In this document: in pieces, positions 16,624-27,189 of the stretch
How positions within the stretch are numbered: position 1 is the first letter of the stretch
Layout of the letters: each line of letters begins with the position of its first letter
Source: Streptomyces rubradiris
Lineage (GTDB): Bacteria; Actinomycetota; Actinomycetes; Streptomycetales; Streptomycetaceae
DNA length: 64,000 nucleotides
Direction of reading: 5' to 3'
Assembly: GCF_016860525.1 (NCBI RefSeq)
Contig: NZ_BNEA01000015.1
Span: 4,700,001-4,764,000 of the forward strand
Translations under genes and position numbers: made by a program
The notes under the pieces: model-generated
Seen by the model: the letters and a program-made list of their open reading frames with translations, nothing else
What the model was told of the DNA's origin: nothing
Database searches by the model: none

Positions 16624-17567
16624 TCCTCACCGTCACCCCCAACCCGTCCCTCGACCGCACCTACGAGGTGCCCGCACTGGAGCGCGGCGAGGTCATCCGC
16701 GCCGCCGGTGAGCGCGTGGACCCCGGCGGCAAGGGCGTGAACGTCTCCCGGGCCGTCGCCGCCGCCGGCCGGCGCACCCTCGCCGTACTGCCCCTGGGCG
16801 GTGCGCCGGGCGCGCTCGTCGCCGGCCTGCTGGACGCGCAGGGCATCGAGGTCGCGCCGGTCCCGGTCGCCGGCGCCACCCGCTCCAACATCGCGCTCGC
16901 GGAAGCCGACGGGGTGCTCACGAAGATCAACGCGCCCGGACCGGAACTGTCGGCGGCCGAGCAGGAACTCCTGCTGGACACCGTACGGTCGCACTCCCGT
17001 GCCGCCGACTGGATCGCCTGCTGCGGCAGCCTGCCCCGGGGGCTCGCGCCGTCCTGGTACGCCGACCTAGTCACCCGGGCGCACGCCGCCGGCGCGCGGA
17101 TCGCGCTGGACACCTCGGGGCGCGCCCTCCTGGAGGCGCTGCGCGCCCGGCCCGACGTGGTGAAGCCGAACGCCGGGGAACTGGCGGAAGCCGTCGGCAG
17201 CCCACTGGCCACCGTGGGCGACGCGCTCAAGGCGGCCGAGGAACTGCGCGCGCTGGGCGCCCGCGCCGTCCTGGCGAGCCTGGGCGCCGACGGACAGCTC
17301 CTGGTGGCGGACGCCGGTGCCTGGTTCGGCAGCGCCCGGGTGTTCGCCGTCCGCAGCAACGTCGGCGCCGGGGACGCCTCCCTGGCCGGCTTCCTCATCG
17401 CCGGCGGCACCGGTCCCGAGGCCCTGGCCTCCGCCGTCGCCCACGGCGCCGCCGCGGTCCGGCTCCCCGGCAGCCTGATGCCGGCGCCCGCCGACCTGGA
17501 CCCGGCGGCGGTGACCGTCACGGCGGACATACCGCTCGGCCGCGAACTGACGGAGCCGGTCGGATGA
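16620..17567 (+). CDS. fruK: 1-Phosphofructokinase
   Basis: 315 residues, PfkB/ribokinase family. The start MILTVTPNPSLDRTY, the sugar-binding GGKGVNVSRAVAAAG and the C-terminal NVGAGDASLAGFL, with the catalytic Asp in GAGD, identify the tagatose-6-P/1-phosphofructokinase subgroup. It phosphorylates the fructose 1-phosphate made by FruA to fructose 1,6-bisphosphate using ATP. ATG overlaps the fruR stop. The 3' end is odd: the last 12 codons lie in the first copy of a 38-bp tandem repeat, and its TGA overlaps the ATG of a following mini-ORF. Confidence 0.95.
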   Translation: MILTVTPNPSLDRTYEVPALERGEVIRAAGERVDPGGKGVNVSRAVAAAGRRTLAVLPLGGAPGALVAGLLDAQGIEVAPVPVAGATRSNIALAEADGVLTKINAPGPELSAAEQELLLDTVRSHSRAADWIACCGSLPRGLAPSWYADLVTRAHAAGARIALDTSGRALLEALRARPDVVKPNAGELAEAVGSPLATVGDALKAAEELRALGARAVLASLGADGQLLVADAGAWFGSARVFAVRSNVGAGDASLAGFLIAGGTGPEALASAVAHGAAAVRLPGSLMPAPADLDPAAVTVTADIPLGRELTEPVG

Positions 17568-17605
17568 CCGCGCTCGGCCGTGAACTGAGGGAGCCGGTCG
17601 GATGA
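17564..17605 (+). CDS. Mini-ORF 1 of coupled fruK-fruA chain (13 aa)
   Basis: Reads MTALGRELREPVG and stop. Its ATG overlaps the fruK TGA (ATGA), with CGGAG of fruK 8 bp upstream as ribosome site. Its own stop overlaps the next mini-ORF start. It repeats the fruK C-terminal sequence (LGRELTEPVG). Whether the peptide matters is unknown; it may only carry ribosomes toward fruA. Confidence 0.45.
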   Translation: MTALGRELREPVG

Positions 17606-17643
17606 TCCCGCTCGGCCGTGAACTGAGGGAGCCGGTCGGATGA
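17602..17643 (+). CDS. Mini-ORF 2 of coupled fruK-fruA chain (13 aa)
   Basis: Reads MIPLGRELREPVG and stop. The preceding copy supplies GAGGGAG about 8 bp before this ATG, a near-ideal Shine-Dalgarno. Start and stop both overlap their neighbours by ATGA. Same uncertainty about function as mini-ORF 1. Confidence 0.45.
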   Translation: MIPLGRELREPVG

Positions 17644-17681
17644 TCCCGCTCGGCCGTGAACTGAGGGAGCCGGTCGGATGA
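17640..17681 (+). CDS. Mini-ORF 3 of coupled fruK-fruA chain (13 aa)
   Basis: Identical peptide to mini-ORF 2 (MIPLGRELREPVG), again with GAGGGAG upstream and ATGA overlaps at both ends. The exact identity of copies 2 and 3 points to a recent duplication. Confidence 0.45.
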   Translation: MIPLGRELREPVG

Positions 17682-17835
17682 TCCCGCTCGGCCGCCACGG
17701 CACCCGCCCGGGCGCCCGCCCGCCGGGCGGACGGGCCGGTCCCGTCCCCCGTACCACCCCGCCCCCTCACCGCACCCCCGTCCCCACACCCGCCGACCCC
17801 TGCCCCTGGGCGGCACGCGCGCGAAGGAGCCCGCG

Positions 17836-17839
<4 letters not shown>
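17678..17839 (+). CDS. 53-codon linker ORF ending in the fruA start codon
   Basis: Starts MIPLGRHGTRPG in the last repeat copy, continues as a Pro/Arg-rich sequence (PVPRTTPPPHRTPVPTPADP, then WAARARRSPR) and stops at TGA 17837-17839, which overlaps the fruA ATG at 17836 as ATGA. It is uninterrupted, has GAGGGAG upstream and completes an unbroken chain of overlapping ORFs from fruK to fruA. The composition looks like translated intergenic DNA rather than a folded protein, so I treat it as a translational coupler or a chance frame. Confidence 0.35.
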
Positions 17840-20193
<2,354 letters not shown>

Positions 20194-20276
20194 CCGCGCG
20201 GCGCCGGCCGCGACCCTTCACGGCGTCTTGTCCCTTTGCACCGCTGTGAGTTGTTCACGGCACCTGCGAGATACGT

Positions 20277-20306
20277 CACGGTCCGGGGCGGAAGTCCCGG
20301 ACCGTG
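20277..20306 (+). terminator. Terminator hairpin after fruA
   Basis: Arms CACGGTCCGGG (20277-20287) and CCCGGACCGTG (20296-20306) form an 11-bp perfect stem with an 8-nt loop, 84 bp past the fruA stop and just before the next small gene. It closes the fructose operon. Confidence 0.7.
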
Positions 20307-20322
20307 GTGTGTACTGGGGTGC

Positions 20323-20583
20323 ATGCCTGAGCACGCCCCGACTCTCCAGCTGATCGGTGTGACCGTCCTCGCGGTGGCGGCCGTCGTGTGGGCCGGCGTC
20401 CTGCTGCGCCTGCTGCGCCGCGCGGGTCTCGCCGCCGGGGCGGCCGGCGCCCGGCGCCGCACCGTGCCGCTCCCGGCCGTGCCGCGCCAGTCCCCGGTCG
20501 GCCCGCCCCGGGAGTCCGTCGAGCTGACCCCCGCCGAACAGGACGCCTTCGCGGGCCTGGTACGCCACCTCGCCAACGGCTGA
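20323..20583 (+). CDS. Small membrane-anchored hypothetical protein
   Basis: 86 residues, ATG with CTGGGG 5 bp upstream. One TM helix near the N terminus (LIGVTVLAVAAVVWAGVLLRLL, about residues 10-32), a basic cluster, then a Pro-rich soluble tail ending in LTPAEQDAFAGLVRHLANG. No family recognised. Its placement after a terminator suggests its own promoter. It is convergent with the DUF6227-like gene. Confidence 0.6.
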   Translation: MPEHAPTLQLIGVTVLAVAAVVWAGVLLRLLRRAGLAAGAAGARRRTVPLPAVPRQSPVGPPRESVELTPAEQDAFAGLVRHLANG

Positions 20584-20637
20584 CCCGCGGCACCACCCGG
20601 CCGGCCCCGCGCCCGGCGGACTCCGGGGCCGCCCGCG

Positions 20638-21384
20638 TCACCCCTGCCGCGCCGCGCGCCGCTCCATCGCCTCCCGGGCCGCCTCCTCCGACATGTACAC
20701 CTCGCACATGTGCCGCCCGTCGGGCGTGGCGGTGTGCTCCACCTCCCACAGGGAGATCTCGGAGCCGTCCGGCAGCAGGAAGGCGTGCTCGTACAGCGCG
20801 TAGCTCAGCCCCGCCCGGCCGGCCCGTCCCGGCCTGCCGAACGCCTGGGTGATCTCGTGCGCGGTCGCCGTCGCCAGCAGCGCCGCCGTCTCGGCGCCGG
20901 GGCGGTCGGGGTTCTCCGCGCGGCGCAGCAGCCGGCGCGCGTGGTCCGCCGAGTCGTCCGAGGCGAACACGTGCCGGGGCTCGGGGATCGCCCACAGCCG
21001 CATCAGCGCGGGCAGTTCCGCCTCCGGGGTGTCCGTCGGCATCCCGAGCCGGTCCGCGGCGGTCCGCAGCTCCTCCTCGTCCAGATACACCTCGTGCTCC
21101 GGCGCGCTGCCCGGAGCGGAGTTGTGCACCAGCTCCCACAGCGTGACCGCCGAGCCGTCGGCGAGCAGCCAGGTGTGCCGGTACGTCTCCCGGCGCAGCC
21201 CCGAGCTGTGGTAGGCCGAGTGCAGCGAACTGTCGTGCGCCAGCGCGCAGTCCAGCTGCCGTATCACCTCGTCCGGCAGCTCGAAGGAGTTCAGGGCACG
21301 GCCGAGGAGTCGCGCGAGATGCTCCTCCGGAGACTCGGGCGACTCGGCTGGTTCGTACGCTTCGGTCTCGTACGGAACGCTCAA
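20638..21384 (-). CDS. DUF6227-like protein with internal duplication
   Basis: 248 acidic residues, no signal peptide or TM helix. I recognise it as the Streptomyces-specific family I recall as DUF6227. It contains two related modules: TYRHTWLLADGSAVTLWELVHN...EHEVYLDEEE (about residues 67-108) and LYEHAFLLPDGSEISLWEVEHT...MCEVYMSEEA (about 195-240). Both share the pattern aromatic-x-H-x-x-L-L-x-DGS-x-x-x-LWE-x-x-H, then EVY. The N-terminal PEEHLARLLGRALNSFELPDEV is matched by ADHARRLLRRAENPDRPGAE before the second module, so the whole gene looks like a tandem duplication. Function unknown. Confidence 0.75.
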   Translation of the reverse strand: MSVPYETEAYEPAESPESPEEHLARLLGRALNSFELPDEVIRQLDCALAHDSSLHSAYHSSGLRRETYRHTWLLADGSAVTLWELVHNSAPGSAPEHEVYLDEEELRTAADRLGMPTDTPEAELPALMRLWAIPEPRHVFASDDSADHARRLLRRAENPDRPGAETAALLATATAHEITQAFGRPGRAGRAGLSYALYEHAFLLPDGSEISLWEVEHTATPDGRHMCEVYMSEEAAREAMERRAARQG

Positions 21385-21489
21385 GGTTTCTCCCGGCGTC
21401 GCTGCATGTCACCTTGTGGGTGCATACCGTAGCCCCTCGGCCGGACATCGTGCCCGGGAACCGAGAAAACGTACGCCGGGAAAACGCGC

Positions 21490-21518
21490 GGGCCGCGCGA
21501 AGAGTTCCCGCGCGGCCC
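21490..21518 (-). terminator. Terminator of the L,D-transpeptidase gene
   Basis: Arms GGGCCGCGCG (21490-21499) and CGCGCGGCCC (21509-21518) around a 9-nt loop, 24 bp past the stop of the minus-strand L,D-transpeptidase gene and upstream of the DUF6227-like gene, which separates the two transcripts. Confidence 0.7.
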
Positions 21519-21541
21519 GTCACTGAGTCAAAAACCGCCGG

Positions 21542-22756
21542 TCAGACGGCACTTCCCGCAGTCCAGGCGCTCCACTGCATGTTCCAGCCGTTGAGGCCGT
21601 TGTCGGGAGCGACCGTGGTGTCCGGGGAGTTCTTCACGATCACGACGTCCCCGATGAGCGTGTTGTCGTAGAACCACTTGGCCGACGTGGCGCCCTGCGC
21701 CCCCTGGACGTCCGCGAGGCCGACGCAGCCGTGGCTGGTACCCGATCGGCCGAACGGCGGGTTGCCCTTGTTGTACCAGTAGTTGCCGTGGATGAACGTC
21801 CCCGACGTCGTCAGCCGCATCGCGTGCGGCACGTCCGGTATGTCGTACTCCCCGCCGAAGCCGACCGTCGAGCCGTTCATGCGGGTCTGCGTGAACTTCT
21901 CGGAGATCACCATCTGCCCGTTGTACGTGGTGTGCTCCGGGCTGCCCGCCGAGATCGGCACCGACTTGATGGTCTGCCCGTCCCGCACGACCGTCATCGT
22001 CTGCGTGTTGGCGTCGACCGTGGAGACCTGCGACCGCCCGACGGTGAAGGAGACGGTCTTCTTCTGCACGCCGTAGACGCCCTGCGCGCCCTGCACGCCG
22101 TCCAGGTCGATGTTCATCGTGACCTTGGAGCCGGCCTTCCAGTACTCCTGCGGCCGGAAGTCCAGCCGCCGGTCGCCGAACCAGTGCCCGACCACCTGCT
22201 GGCCGCTGCTGGTGTTGACCGTGATGTGCGACTGCACGGCCTTCTTGTCCGTGATCGACTTGTCGAAGGTGAACGACACGGGCATGCCCACCCCGACCGT
22301 CGCGCCGTTGTCCGGCGTGTAGGTGCCGATGAAGCTGTTCGCCGAGCTGACGGTGGTGAAGATGGAGTTCGCCGCCGCCGTGCGCCCCTCGGGGTCCTTC
22401 GCGGTCGCGTTTATCTCGTACTTCGTCCCGCGCTCCAGCTGCCGCTCGGGCTTCCAGGTGTGACCGTCCGCCGATATCGCCCCGGGCACGGCCTGCCCCG
22501 AGCCCGCCACGGTCATCTTCACCTCGGTCAGCTTGCCGTCGCTGACCTTCACCCCGGTGGCGTTGATGGACGCCCCCGTCGAACCGTCCTTGGCCGATAT
22601 CGCGATCTTCGCCGTCGACGTCTTGGGGGAATCGCCGCCCTTGCCGTCGTTCCCGGCGCCGGCGTCGCCGCCGCAGGCGGTCAGGGTGAGGGCGCCGACC
22701 ATCAGGGCGGCACAGGCCACCAGTGCGCGCCGCGCTGCAATGTCCGGCGTTGTCAC
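21542..22756 (-). CDS. L,D-transpeptidase lipoprotein (YkuD, Ig-like domains)
   Basis: 404 residues. A lipoprotein signal with lipobox LTAC (Cys at about residue 28) is followed by a Gly/Asp/Ser-rich linker, two Ig-like domains (about 50-250), and a C-terminal YkuD catalytic domain with HGNYW and SHGCVGL, the latter containing the active Cys. This architecture matches actinobacterial Ldt enzymes that make 3-3 crosslinks in peptidoglycan and resist most beta-lactams except carbapenems. It acts outside the membrane. A terminator follows it at 21490. Confidence 0.95.
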   Translation of the reverse strand: MTTPDIAARRALVACAALMVGALTLTACGGDAGAGNDGKGGDSPKTSTAKIAISAKDGSTGASINATGVKVSDGKLTEVKMTVAGSGQAVPGAISADGHTWKPERQLERGTKYEINATAKDPEGRTAAANSIFTTVSSANSFIGTYTPDNGATVGVGMPVSFTFDKSITDKKAVQSHITVNTSSGQQVVGHWFGDRRLDFRPQEYWKAGSKVTMNIDLDGVQGAQGVYGVQKKTVSFTVGRSQVSTVDANTQTMTVVRDGQTIKSVPISAGSPEHTTYNGQMVISEKFTQTRMNGSTVGFGGEYDIPDVPHAMRLTTSGTFIHGNYWYNKGNPPFGRSGTSHGCVGLADVQGAQGATSAKWFYDNTLIGDVVIVKNSPDTTVAPDNGLNGWNMQWSAWTAGSAV

Positions 22757-22892
22757 GGGCTGCTCCAGGTTCGTGTGATGTGCGGGAATCCGTTCCGTCG
22801 TGAGGGAAGAGGGCGCGGGCGCCGGGGAAGGTTCCCGGCGGTCCCCGTTGACGCCATCACGTGACAGAACCGCGACAATCCGGCCCCCGGCG

Positions 22893-23918
22893 CTACCCCT
22901 CCCCGTACAACTGCGCGTACGACGGCCAGACTCCGCCCGGCCCGTCGACCGGCCCGGCGGCCCGCACCGCCCGTACGATCGCCCGCGTCACCAGGTCCGC
23001 GCCGGCCGCCAGGATGTCGTTCAGCGCCAACGGGTGCGCGTCGAGCGGGCGGTCGCCGGTCGCCAGCGCGAACACCGTGTCCCCGTCGTGCAGGAGGTGT
23101 ACCGGCCGCACCGCCCGGGCGATCCCGTCGTGCGCGGTGCCCGCCAGCTTCTGTGCCTGCGCCTTGGTCAGGGCTGCGTCCGTCGCGACCACCGCCAGCG
23201 TCGTGTTGAGCGGCGGCGGCGCGTTGCCGGCGGCGGCCTTCGCCAGCCGCTCCCGCGCGGCCTCGTGCACCCGCTCCTCCGGGTAGGCCACCCGGCCCTG
23301 GAACAACTCCCCGTACAGCACCCCCGTCTCCGGATCCAGCACCGCTCCCGCCGCGTTGACGACCACCAGCGCGGCCACCGTGATCCCCGGGCCGAGCACC
23401 GTGCTCGCGGTGCCCACTCCGCCCTTCAGCTGCCCGGCGACCGCGCCCGTGCCGGCGCCCACGCACCCCTCGGGCACCGGCGCCCCCGGCGCGCTCGCCG
23501 CCGCGGCCTCCACCGCCGCCCGGCCCGTCGCCGCGTCCGGCCGGGCCCGGAAATCCCCGCCGCGCCCCAGGTCGAAGACGCACGCCGCGGGCACCACCGG
23601 CACCACATGCGCCGGGTCCGGCCCCACGGGCACCCCGCGGCCCCGTTCCTCCAGCCAGGCCATCACCCCGGACGCCGCGTCGAGCCCGTAGGCGCTCCCG
23701 CCGGTCAGCACCACCGCGTCGACCCTCTGGACCACGTCGCGCGGGTCGAGCGCGTCGGTCTCCTTGGTGCCGGGGCCGCCGCCGCGCACGTCCACGGCGG
23801 CGACGGCGCCGCCCTCCGGCGCGAGGACCACCGTGGTCCCGGTGAGCCAGCCGTCACCGACCCGGGTGGCGTGACCCACCCGCAGCCCGGCGACATCCGT
23901 CAAAGCGTCAGCTGTCAT
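22893..23918 (-). CDS. P1-family (DmpA-type) N-terminal-nucleophile peptidase
   Basis: 341 residues. The S58/P1 fold is evident: TDVAGLRVGHATR at the start, GPGTKETDALDP, VLTGGSAYGLDAASGVMAWLEE, and the self-processing site NTTLAVVATDA, where cleavage before Thr239 would create the nucleophile. Family members (DmpA, BapA, PH0078) are aminopeptidases or amidases made by autoproteolysis into alpha and beta chains. Cytoplasmic, no signal. Convergence or operon links are absent: neighbours are the L,D-transpeptidase on one side and the LtrA gene (36-bp gap, same strand) on the other. Substrate unknown. Confidence 0.9.
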   Translation of the reverse strand: MTADALTDVAGLRVGHATRVGDGWLTGTTVVLAPEGGAVAAVDVRGGGPGTKETDALDPRDVVQRVDAVVLTGGSAYGLDAASGVMAWLEERGRGVPVGPDPAHVVPVVPAACVFDLGRGGDFRARPDAATGRAAVEAAAASAPGAPVPEGCVGAGTGAVAGQLKGGVGTASTVLGPGITVAALVVVNAAGAVLDPETGVLYGELFQGRVAYPEERVHEAARERLAKAAAGNAPPPLNTTLAVVATDAALTKAQAQKLAGTAHDGIARAVRPVHLLHDGDTVFALATGDRPLDAHPLALNDILAAGADLVTRAIVRAVRAAGPVDGPGGVWPSYAQLYGEG

Positions 23919-23954
23919 GGACGCCAGTGTGACCGAGTGCCCTCCCCGGAGGGC

Positions 23955-25193
23955 TCAGCCGGCCGGGGCGGCGGTGCCCGGACGGCCCTCCCCGGCGGCC
24001 GTGCGTGCCGTCAGCGCCACCCCGGTCACCACCGAGGCCGCGGACACCAGTCCCGCCGCGAACACCGCCCAGTCGCCGAGGAACGTGCAGCAGATCACCA
24101 GCAGGGCCGTGACCGGAAGCACCAGCTGCTGGGCGAGGCCCACCTTGAAGTGCCGGGAGTGCAGCGCCCACACCGTCAGCAGATACAGCGCCGTCGGCAG
24201 GGTGACGGCGGCCGACGCGGCGAGGGTGGAGATGTGCGCTTTGCCGGTCGCCTGCTCCACGGCCACCTCCAGCCCCGCGCCGACGGCCGCCGCCGAGGCG
24301 AACACCACGTAGTGGCCGTAACCCCAGACGAACGCCCGCCTGCTGGAGCGCAGATGTCCGTGGATGGGGACCGCGAAGTAGATCCACCACGCGGCGAAGA
24401 CGATCAGCAACCCGCCCGCCGCGATGGGCAGCAGCTCGGCCGGTGTGCTGCGCTCGGCCAGGGCGGACTTCACCGCGACCGTGGCCGCGGCGATCGTCTC
24501 GCCGAGCACGATGATCGTGAACAGTCCGTAGCGTTCGGCGATGTGATGCGGGTGCCAGGGGGTCATCCGCTGCCGCTCGGCGTACAGCGGCACGCACAGT
24601 TCCACGAGCGCCATCACCAGGAACACCCAGGGCCGCGCGGGCTCCGGCAGCAGCACCAGGCCGAGCCAGCCCGCCTGGCACAGCAGCACCCCGCCCGCGT
24701 ACCGCAGTGCCGTGGTCCGCTCCGTGCCGCCGGCCGATCTCGCGGCTCTCAGCCACTGCCAGACCATCGCCAGCCGCATGATCGCGTAACCGAGCCAGAC
24801 CAGCAGGAAGTCGCGGTCCGTGAAGGCCCGGGAGACACCGGCCGCCAGGACCAGCACGCCGGCGATCTGCACGAGGGTGACGACCCGGTAGAGCGCGTCG
24901 TCGTTGTCGTACGCGGAGGCGAACCAGGTGAAGTTCATCCAGGCCCACCAGATCGCGTAGAACACCATCGCGTAGTCCAGGATTCCGGTGCCCGCGTGTC
25001 CTTCCGCGACGGCGTGCACCAGCTGCACGCCCGCCTGCGCGACCGCCACGACGAAGCACAGGTCGAAGAACAGCTCCAGCGGGGAGGCGACGCGGTGCGC
25101 CTCCTCCCGGCCGCGTGCGGTGAGCCGTCGCAGGGGGCCCGGGGGCCGCGGTGCGCCGGAGGGGGCGGGCGGGGGCGCGGAACTCGGCGTCAT
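23955..25193 (-). CDS. LtrA (low-temperature requirement A) family membrane protein
   Basis: 412 residues with about 10-11 TM helices. The N-terminal signature SPLELFFDLCFVVAVAQ and the conserved ERYGLFTIIVLGETIAAA are diagnostic of LtrA proteins. Their biochemical role is not established; the name comes from a Listeria cold-growth phenotype. ATG 25193 begins MTPSSAPPP; the frame extends further upstream but without homology. It precedes the P1 peptidase on the same strand and is divergent from a 60-residue acidic protein. Confidence 0.9.
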   Translation of the reverse strand: MTPSSAPPPAPSGAPRPPGPLRRLTARGREEAHRVASPLELFFDLCFVVAVAQAGVQLVHAVAEGHAGTGILDYAMVFYAIWWAWMNFTWFASAYDNDDALYRVVTLVQIAGVLVLAAGVSRAFTDRDFLLVWLGYAIMRLAMVWQWLRAARSAGGTERTTALRYAGGVLLCQAGWLGLVLLPEPARPWVFLVMALVELCVPLYAERQRMTPWHPHHIAERYGLFTIIVLGETIAAATVAVKSALAERSTPAELLPIAAGGLLIVFAAWWIYFAVPIHGHLRSSRRAFVWGYGHYVVFASAAAVGAGLEVAVEQATGKAHISTLAASAAVTLPTALYLLTVWALHSRHFKVGLAQQLVLPVTALLVICCTFLGDWAVFAAGLVSAASVVTGVALTARTAAGEGRPGTAAPAG

Positions 25194-25326
25194 GATTCCC
25201 AGGACAGCAGAAACCGGCCGCGAAATCCTGTTCACGCCCTCGTGCGCGCGAAGGGCGGGCCGGCCGTCCGGCGCCGGGGGCGGGCAGCCCGCCGGGCCGC
25301 CGGCACGGGAGCCGTACCCTGGTGGC

Positions 25327-25509
25327 ATGAGCACCGCTCCCGAATCCGCTCCCGAGCCGCGCGCCCCGAAGCCCGCGCTGGTCTTCGACGATCCGCTGGA
25401 CCAGCAATCCTCGGACGACACCGACCGCGGGTGGGGCGAGCGGACCGACGGCGACAGCGCCGCCGACCTCAAGCGCTTCCTGGACGAGAAGCCGCCGCAC
25501 CACCTCTGA
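25327..25509 (+). CDS. Small acidic hypothetical protein
   Basis: 60 residues, Asp/Glu/Pro-rich (MSTAPESAPEPRAPKPALVF; later DDTDRGWGERTDGDSAADLK and DEKPPHHL). It has no TM helix and probably no stable hydrophobic core. The central VFDDPLDQQSSDDTDRGWG looks like a conserved short motif of a small Streptomyces family, as I recall. It lies alone between the divergent LtrA gene and mscL. Function unknown; the ribosome site is weak. Confidence 0.55.
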   Translation: MSTAPESAPEPRAPKPALVFDDPLDQQSSDDTDRGWGERTDGDSAADLKRFLDEKPPHHL

Positions 25510-25636
25510 ACGGACCACCGCCGCTGAGCGGACCGCTCCCTCCGCACGGGCAGCCGTCTGCGGGCTGGCGTCCTCTTGTGGGCGGGCCTCCTCTTGTGCG
25601 CGGGCGACCGCCGGTGAACGGTCTCCCGGAGCGTCG

Positions 25637-26116
25637 CTAGCGCTCGCCGGTCCGTCCCGGGCCGCGCTGTGCGACCAGGGCGTCCCGGATCTCCTTGAGC
25701 ACCTCCAGCTCGCTCACCTCCACGATCTCCTTGGTGCCCTCGCGCGCCGCCTTCCGGTCCGCCTGCCGGGCCAGGTACTTGGACATCGGCAGGACCATCA
25801 GGAAGTAGACCACCGCCGCGGTGATCACGAAGGAGAGTGTGGCGCCCAGGACGGAGCCCCACATGATCGGCACACCGCTCTGCACCGTGCCGTCGGCGGC
25901 CACCTTGCACGGGGACTTCAGGCAGGAGCTGTAGTGGTCGAGGTTCTGCGTGCCGATCGCCCCGACCAGCGGGTTGATGACTCCCTTCACCACCGAGTTG
26001 ACGATGTTGGTGAAGGCCGCGCCGATGACCACCGCGACTGCCAGATCGACGACGTTGCCGCGCATCAGGAAGGCCTTGAAGCCCTGCCAGACGCTCGGTT
26101 CCTTCTTCGCGCTCAC
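25637..26116 (-). CDS. mscL: Large-conductance mechanosensitive channel MscL
   Basis: 159 residues. TM1 is in FKAFLMRGNVVDLAVAVVIGAAFTNIVNSVV, the hallmark pore helix; TM2 follows at GATLSFVITAAVVYFLMVLPM, with a charged C-terminal helix ending EVLKEIRDALVAQ. The pentameric channel opens on hypo-osmotic membrane stretch. GTG at 26116 is chosen because GGAGAG lies 8 bp upstream. The periplasmic loop is longer than in E. coli and has two Cys in CLKSPCK, which could form a disulfide. Confidence 0.96.
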   Translation of the reverse strand: MSAKKEPSVWQGFKAFLMRGNVVDLAVAVVIGAAFTNIVNSVVKGVINPLVGAIGTQNLDHYSSCLKSPCKVAADGTVQSGVPIMWGSVLGATLSFVITAAVVYFLMVLPMSKYLARQADRKAAREGTKEIVEVSELEVLKEIRDALVAQRGPGRTGER

Positions 26117-26254
26117 CTCGGGGACTCTCCTCGTATGCACAGGGTGTGGAACGAAACGCTCCGCAACCTACGGCAGGGTGCGGCCCCGGTGCCCACTTCG
26201 GTAACTCGATCGAGCGACTTGACAGCAATCCGTTGACGGGGTGTGCACGCTGGT

Positions 26255-26881
26255 TCAGCACAGCGTCACCGCCAGGCGCGCGGTGGCACTCGCGCCGACC
26301 AGCCGGGCGGCCGTGGCCCGGGGCACCGACAGCACGATCAGGGCCCCGCTCTCGGCGGTGCCGCCCGGCGGTTCCGGCACCTTCGTCACCCTGACACCGC
26401 GCGCGAGCACCCGGGCGCCGTCGGCGGGCGGTTCCTGCGCCGCGATGACGTCGACGCGATCGCCGGGCCGGAGCAGCCGCACCGTGGCGGCGTCCGCGAT
26501 CCGCACCGGGGCCGTCACCAGCTCCGCCGCCGGGCGCGGCCGTACCGGGCCGACGGGGTGCCCGCGGGGCCGCTGCGGTCCGTGCGGCTCCGGCGCCGTC
26601 CCCGGACCCGCGGCCACCAGCGCCGCCGCGGTCACCGCGAGACCGACGGCCAGGGCGCGCCTGCGGTGTCGCACCAGCCGTTGCAGCTGATACCGCCCGC
26701 CGCGCACCCGTACCGGATCGAAGGGGGGTACCTCGCGGATCGCCGGGGCGTCCGTACCCAGCGGGCGCGGCGGCCGGAAGGGGGCTGGGAAGGAGGAGCG
26801 GGCGGGTGAGCGCGGGTGGGGGAACGGCGGGTACGGGGACGGGGCCGGGCGGAGGGAGAGGGGAGGTACGGGCGAGGTCAT
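26255..26881 (-). CDS. SAF-domain (CpaB/RcpC-like) membrane protein
   Basis: 208 residues. A Pro-rich cytoplasmic N terminus (about 1-55) precedes one TM helix (RALAVGLAVTAAALVAAG, about 82-99) and an extracytoplasmic SAF-like domain with the typical LLRPGDRVDVIAAQ and VTKVPEPP...LIVLSVPRATAARL. CpaB/RcpC proteins belong to Flp/Tad pilus assembly, but no other Tad gene is nearby, so this may be a stand-alone member. ATG 26881 is the first plausible start. It ends 138 bp upstream of mscL on the same strand. Confidence 0.75.
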   Translation of the reverse strand: MTSPVPPLSLRPAPSPYPPFPHPRSPARSSFPAPFRPPRPLGTDAPAIREVPPFDPVRVRGGRYQLQRLVRHRRRALAVGLAVTAAALVAAGPGTAPEPHGPQRPRGHPVGPVRPRPAAELVTAPVRIADAATVRLLRPGDRVDVIAAQEPPADGARVLARGVRVTKVPEPPGGTAESGALIVLSVPRATAARLVGASATARLAVTLC

Positions 26882-27093
26882 GGGGTCACCGCCTGCGACG
26901 AGGATTTCGGCTTGCGGTGCCACGATGACGGCTCCCGCCGGATCGCGCCGGGACCGGTGGACGACGAACGGCTTGTGGATAACTCGCTCACCCGAACGAG
27001 AGATTCCGCCCATTACCCGGCTGGGCCCGGCAGCCAAGCCTGTGCCGGCACCCCCGAGCAAGCCCCGTCAGCAACCCCTTGCCCACCCCGCCC

Positions 27094-27189
27094 TACGGCA
27101 GCGCGAACCCTGGGTCCGTCTCCCGTACGGCAGCGCGAACCCTGGGTCCGTCCGCCCTACGGCAGCGCGAACCCCGGCTCCATCCCGCC
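27094..27189 (-). repeat. 32-bp tandem copies of the MTA phosphorylase 3' end
   Basis: TACGGCAGCGCGAACCC begins copies at 27094, 27126 and 27158, exactly 32 bp apart. The copy at 27158 is the coding 3' end of the minus-strand phosphorylase gene (…GMEPGFALP, stop); the other two lie just beyond the stop and are nearly identical to each other. So the last ten codons plus part of the stop were duplicated outward. Confidence 0.9.

Larger units (their letters stand above)
17533..17695 (+). repeat. 38-bp tandem repeat across the fruK 3' end
   Basis: The word GCTCGGCCG recurs at 17534, 17572, 17610, 17648 and 17686, exactly 38 bp apart. Copies 2-4 are almost identical (CCGTGAACTGAGGGAGCCGG); copy 1, inside fruK, differs by a few bases, and copy 5 diverges after the first dozen bases. 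A 38-bp unit would destroy a single reading frame, but each unit contains ATG...TGA set so that stop and next start overlap. Confidence 0.95.

Noticed and set aside
17533..17695. CRISPR array
   Set aside because: The 38-bp repeats are directly adjacent with no spacers, and no cas genes are near.
24000..25640. 946-codon plus-strand frame over the P1 peptidase, LtrA and small ORF
   Set aside because: Antisense to two well-identified genes, with the His/Arg/Gln-rich composition of a shadow frame. Only the separate 60-codon ORF at 25327 is kept.
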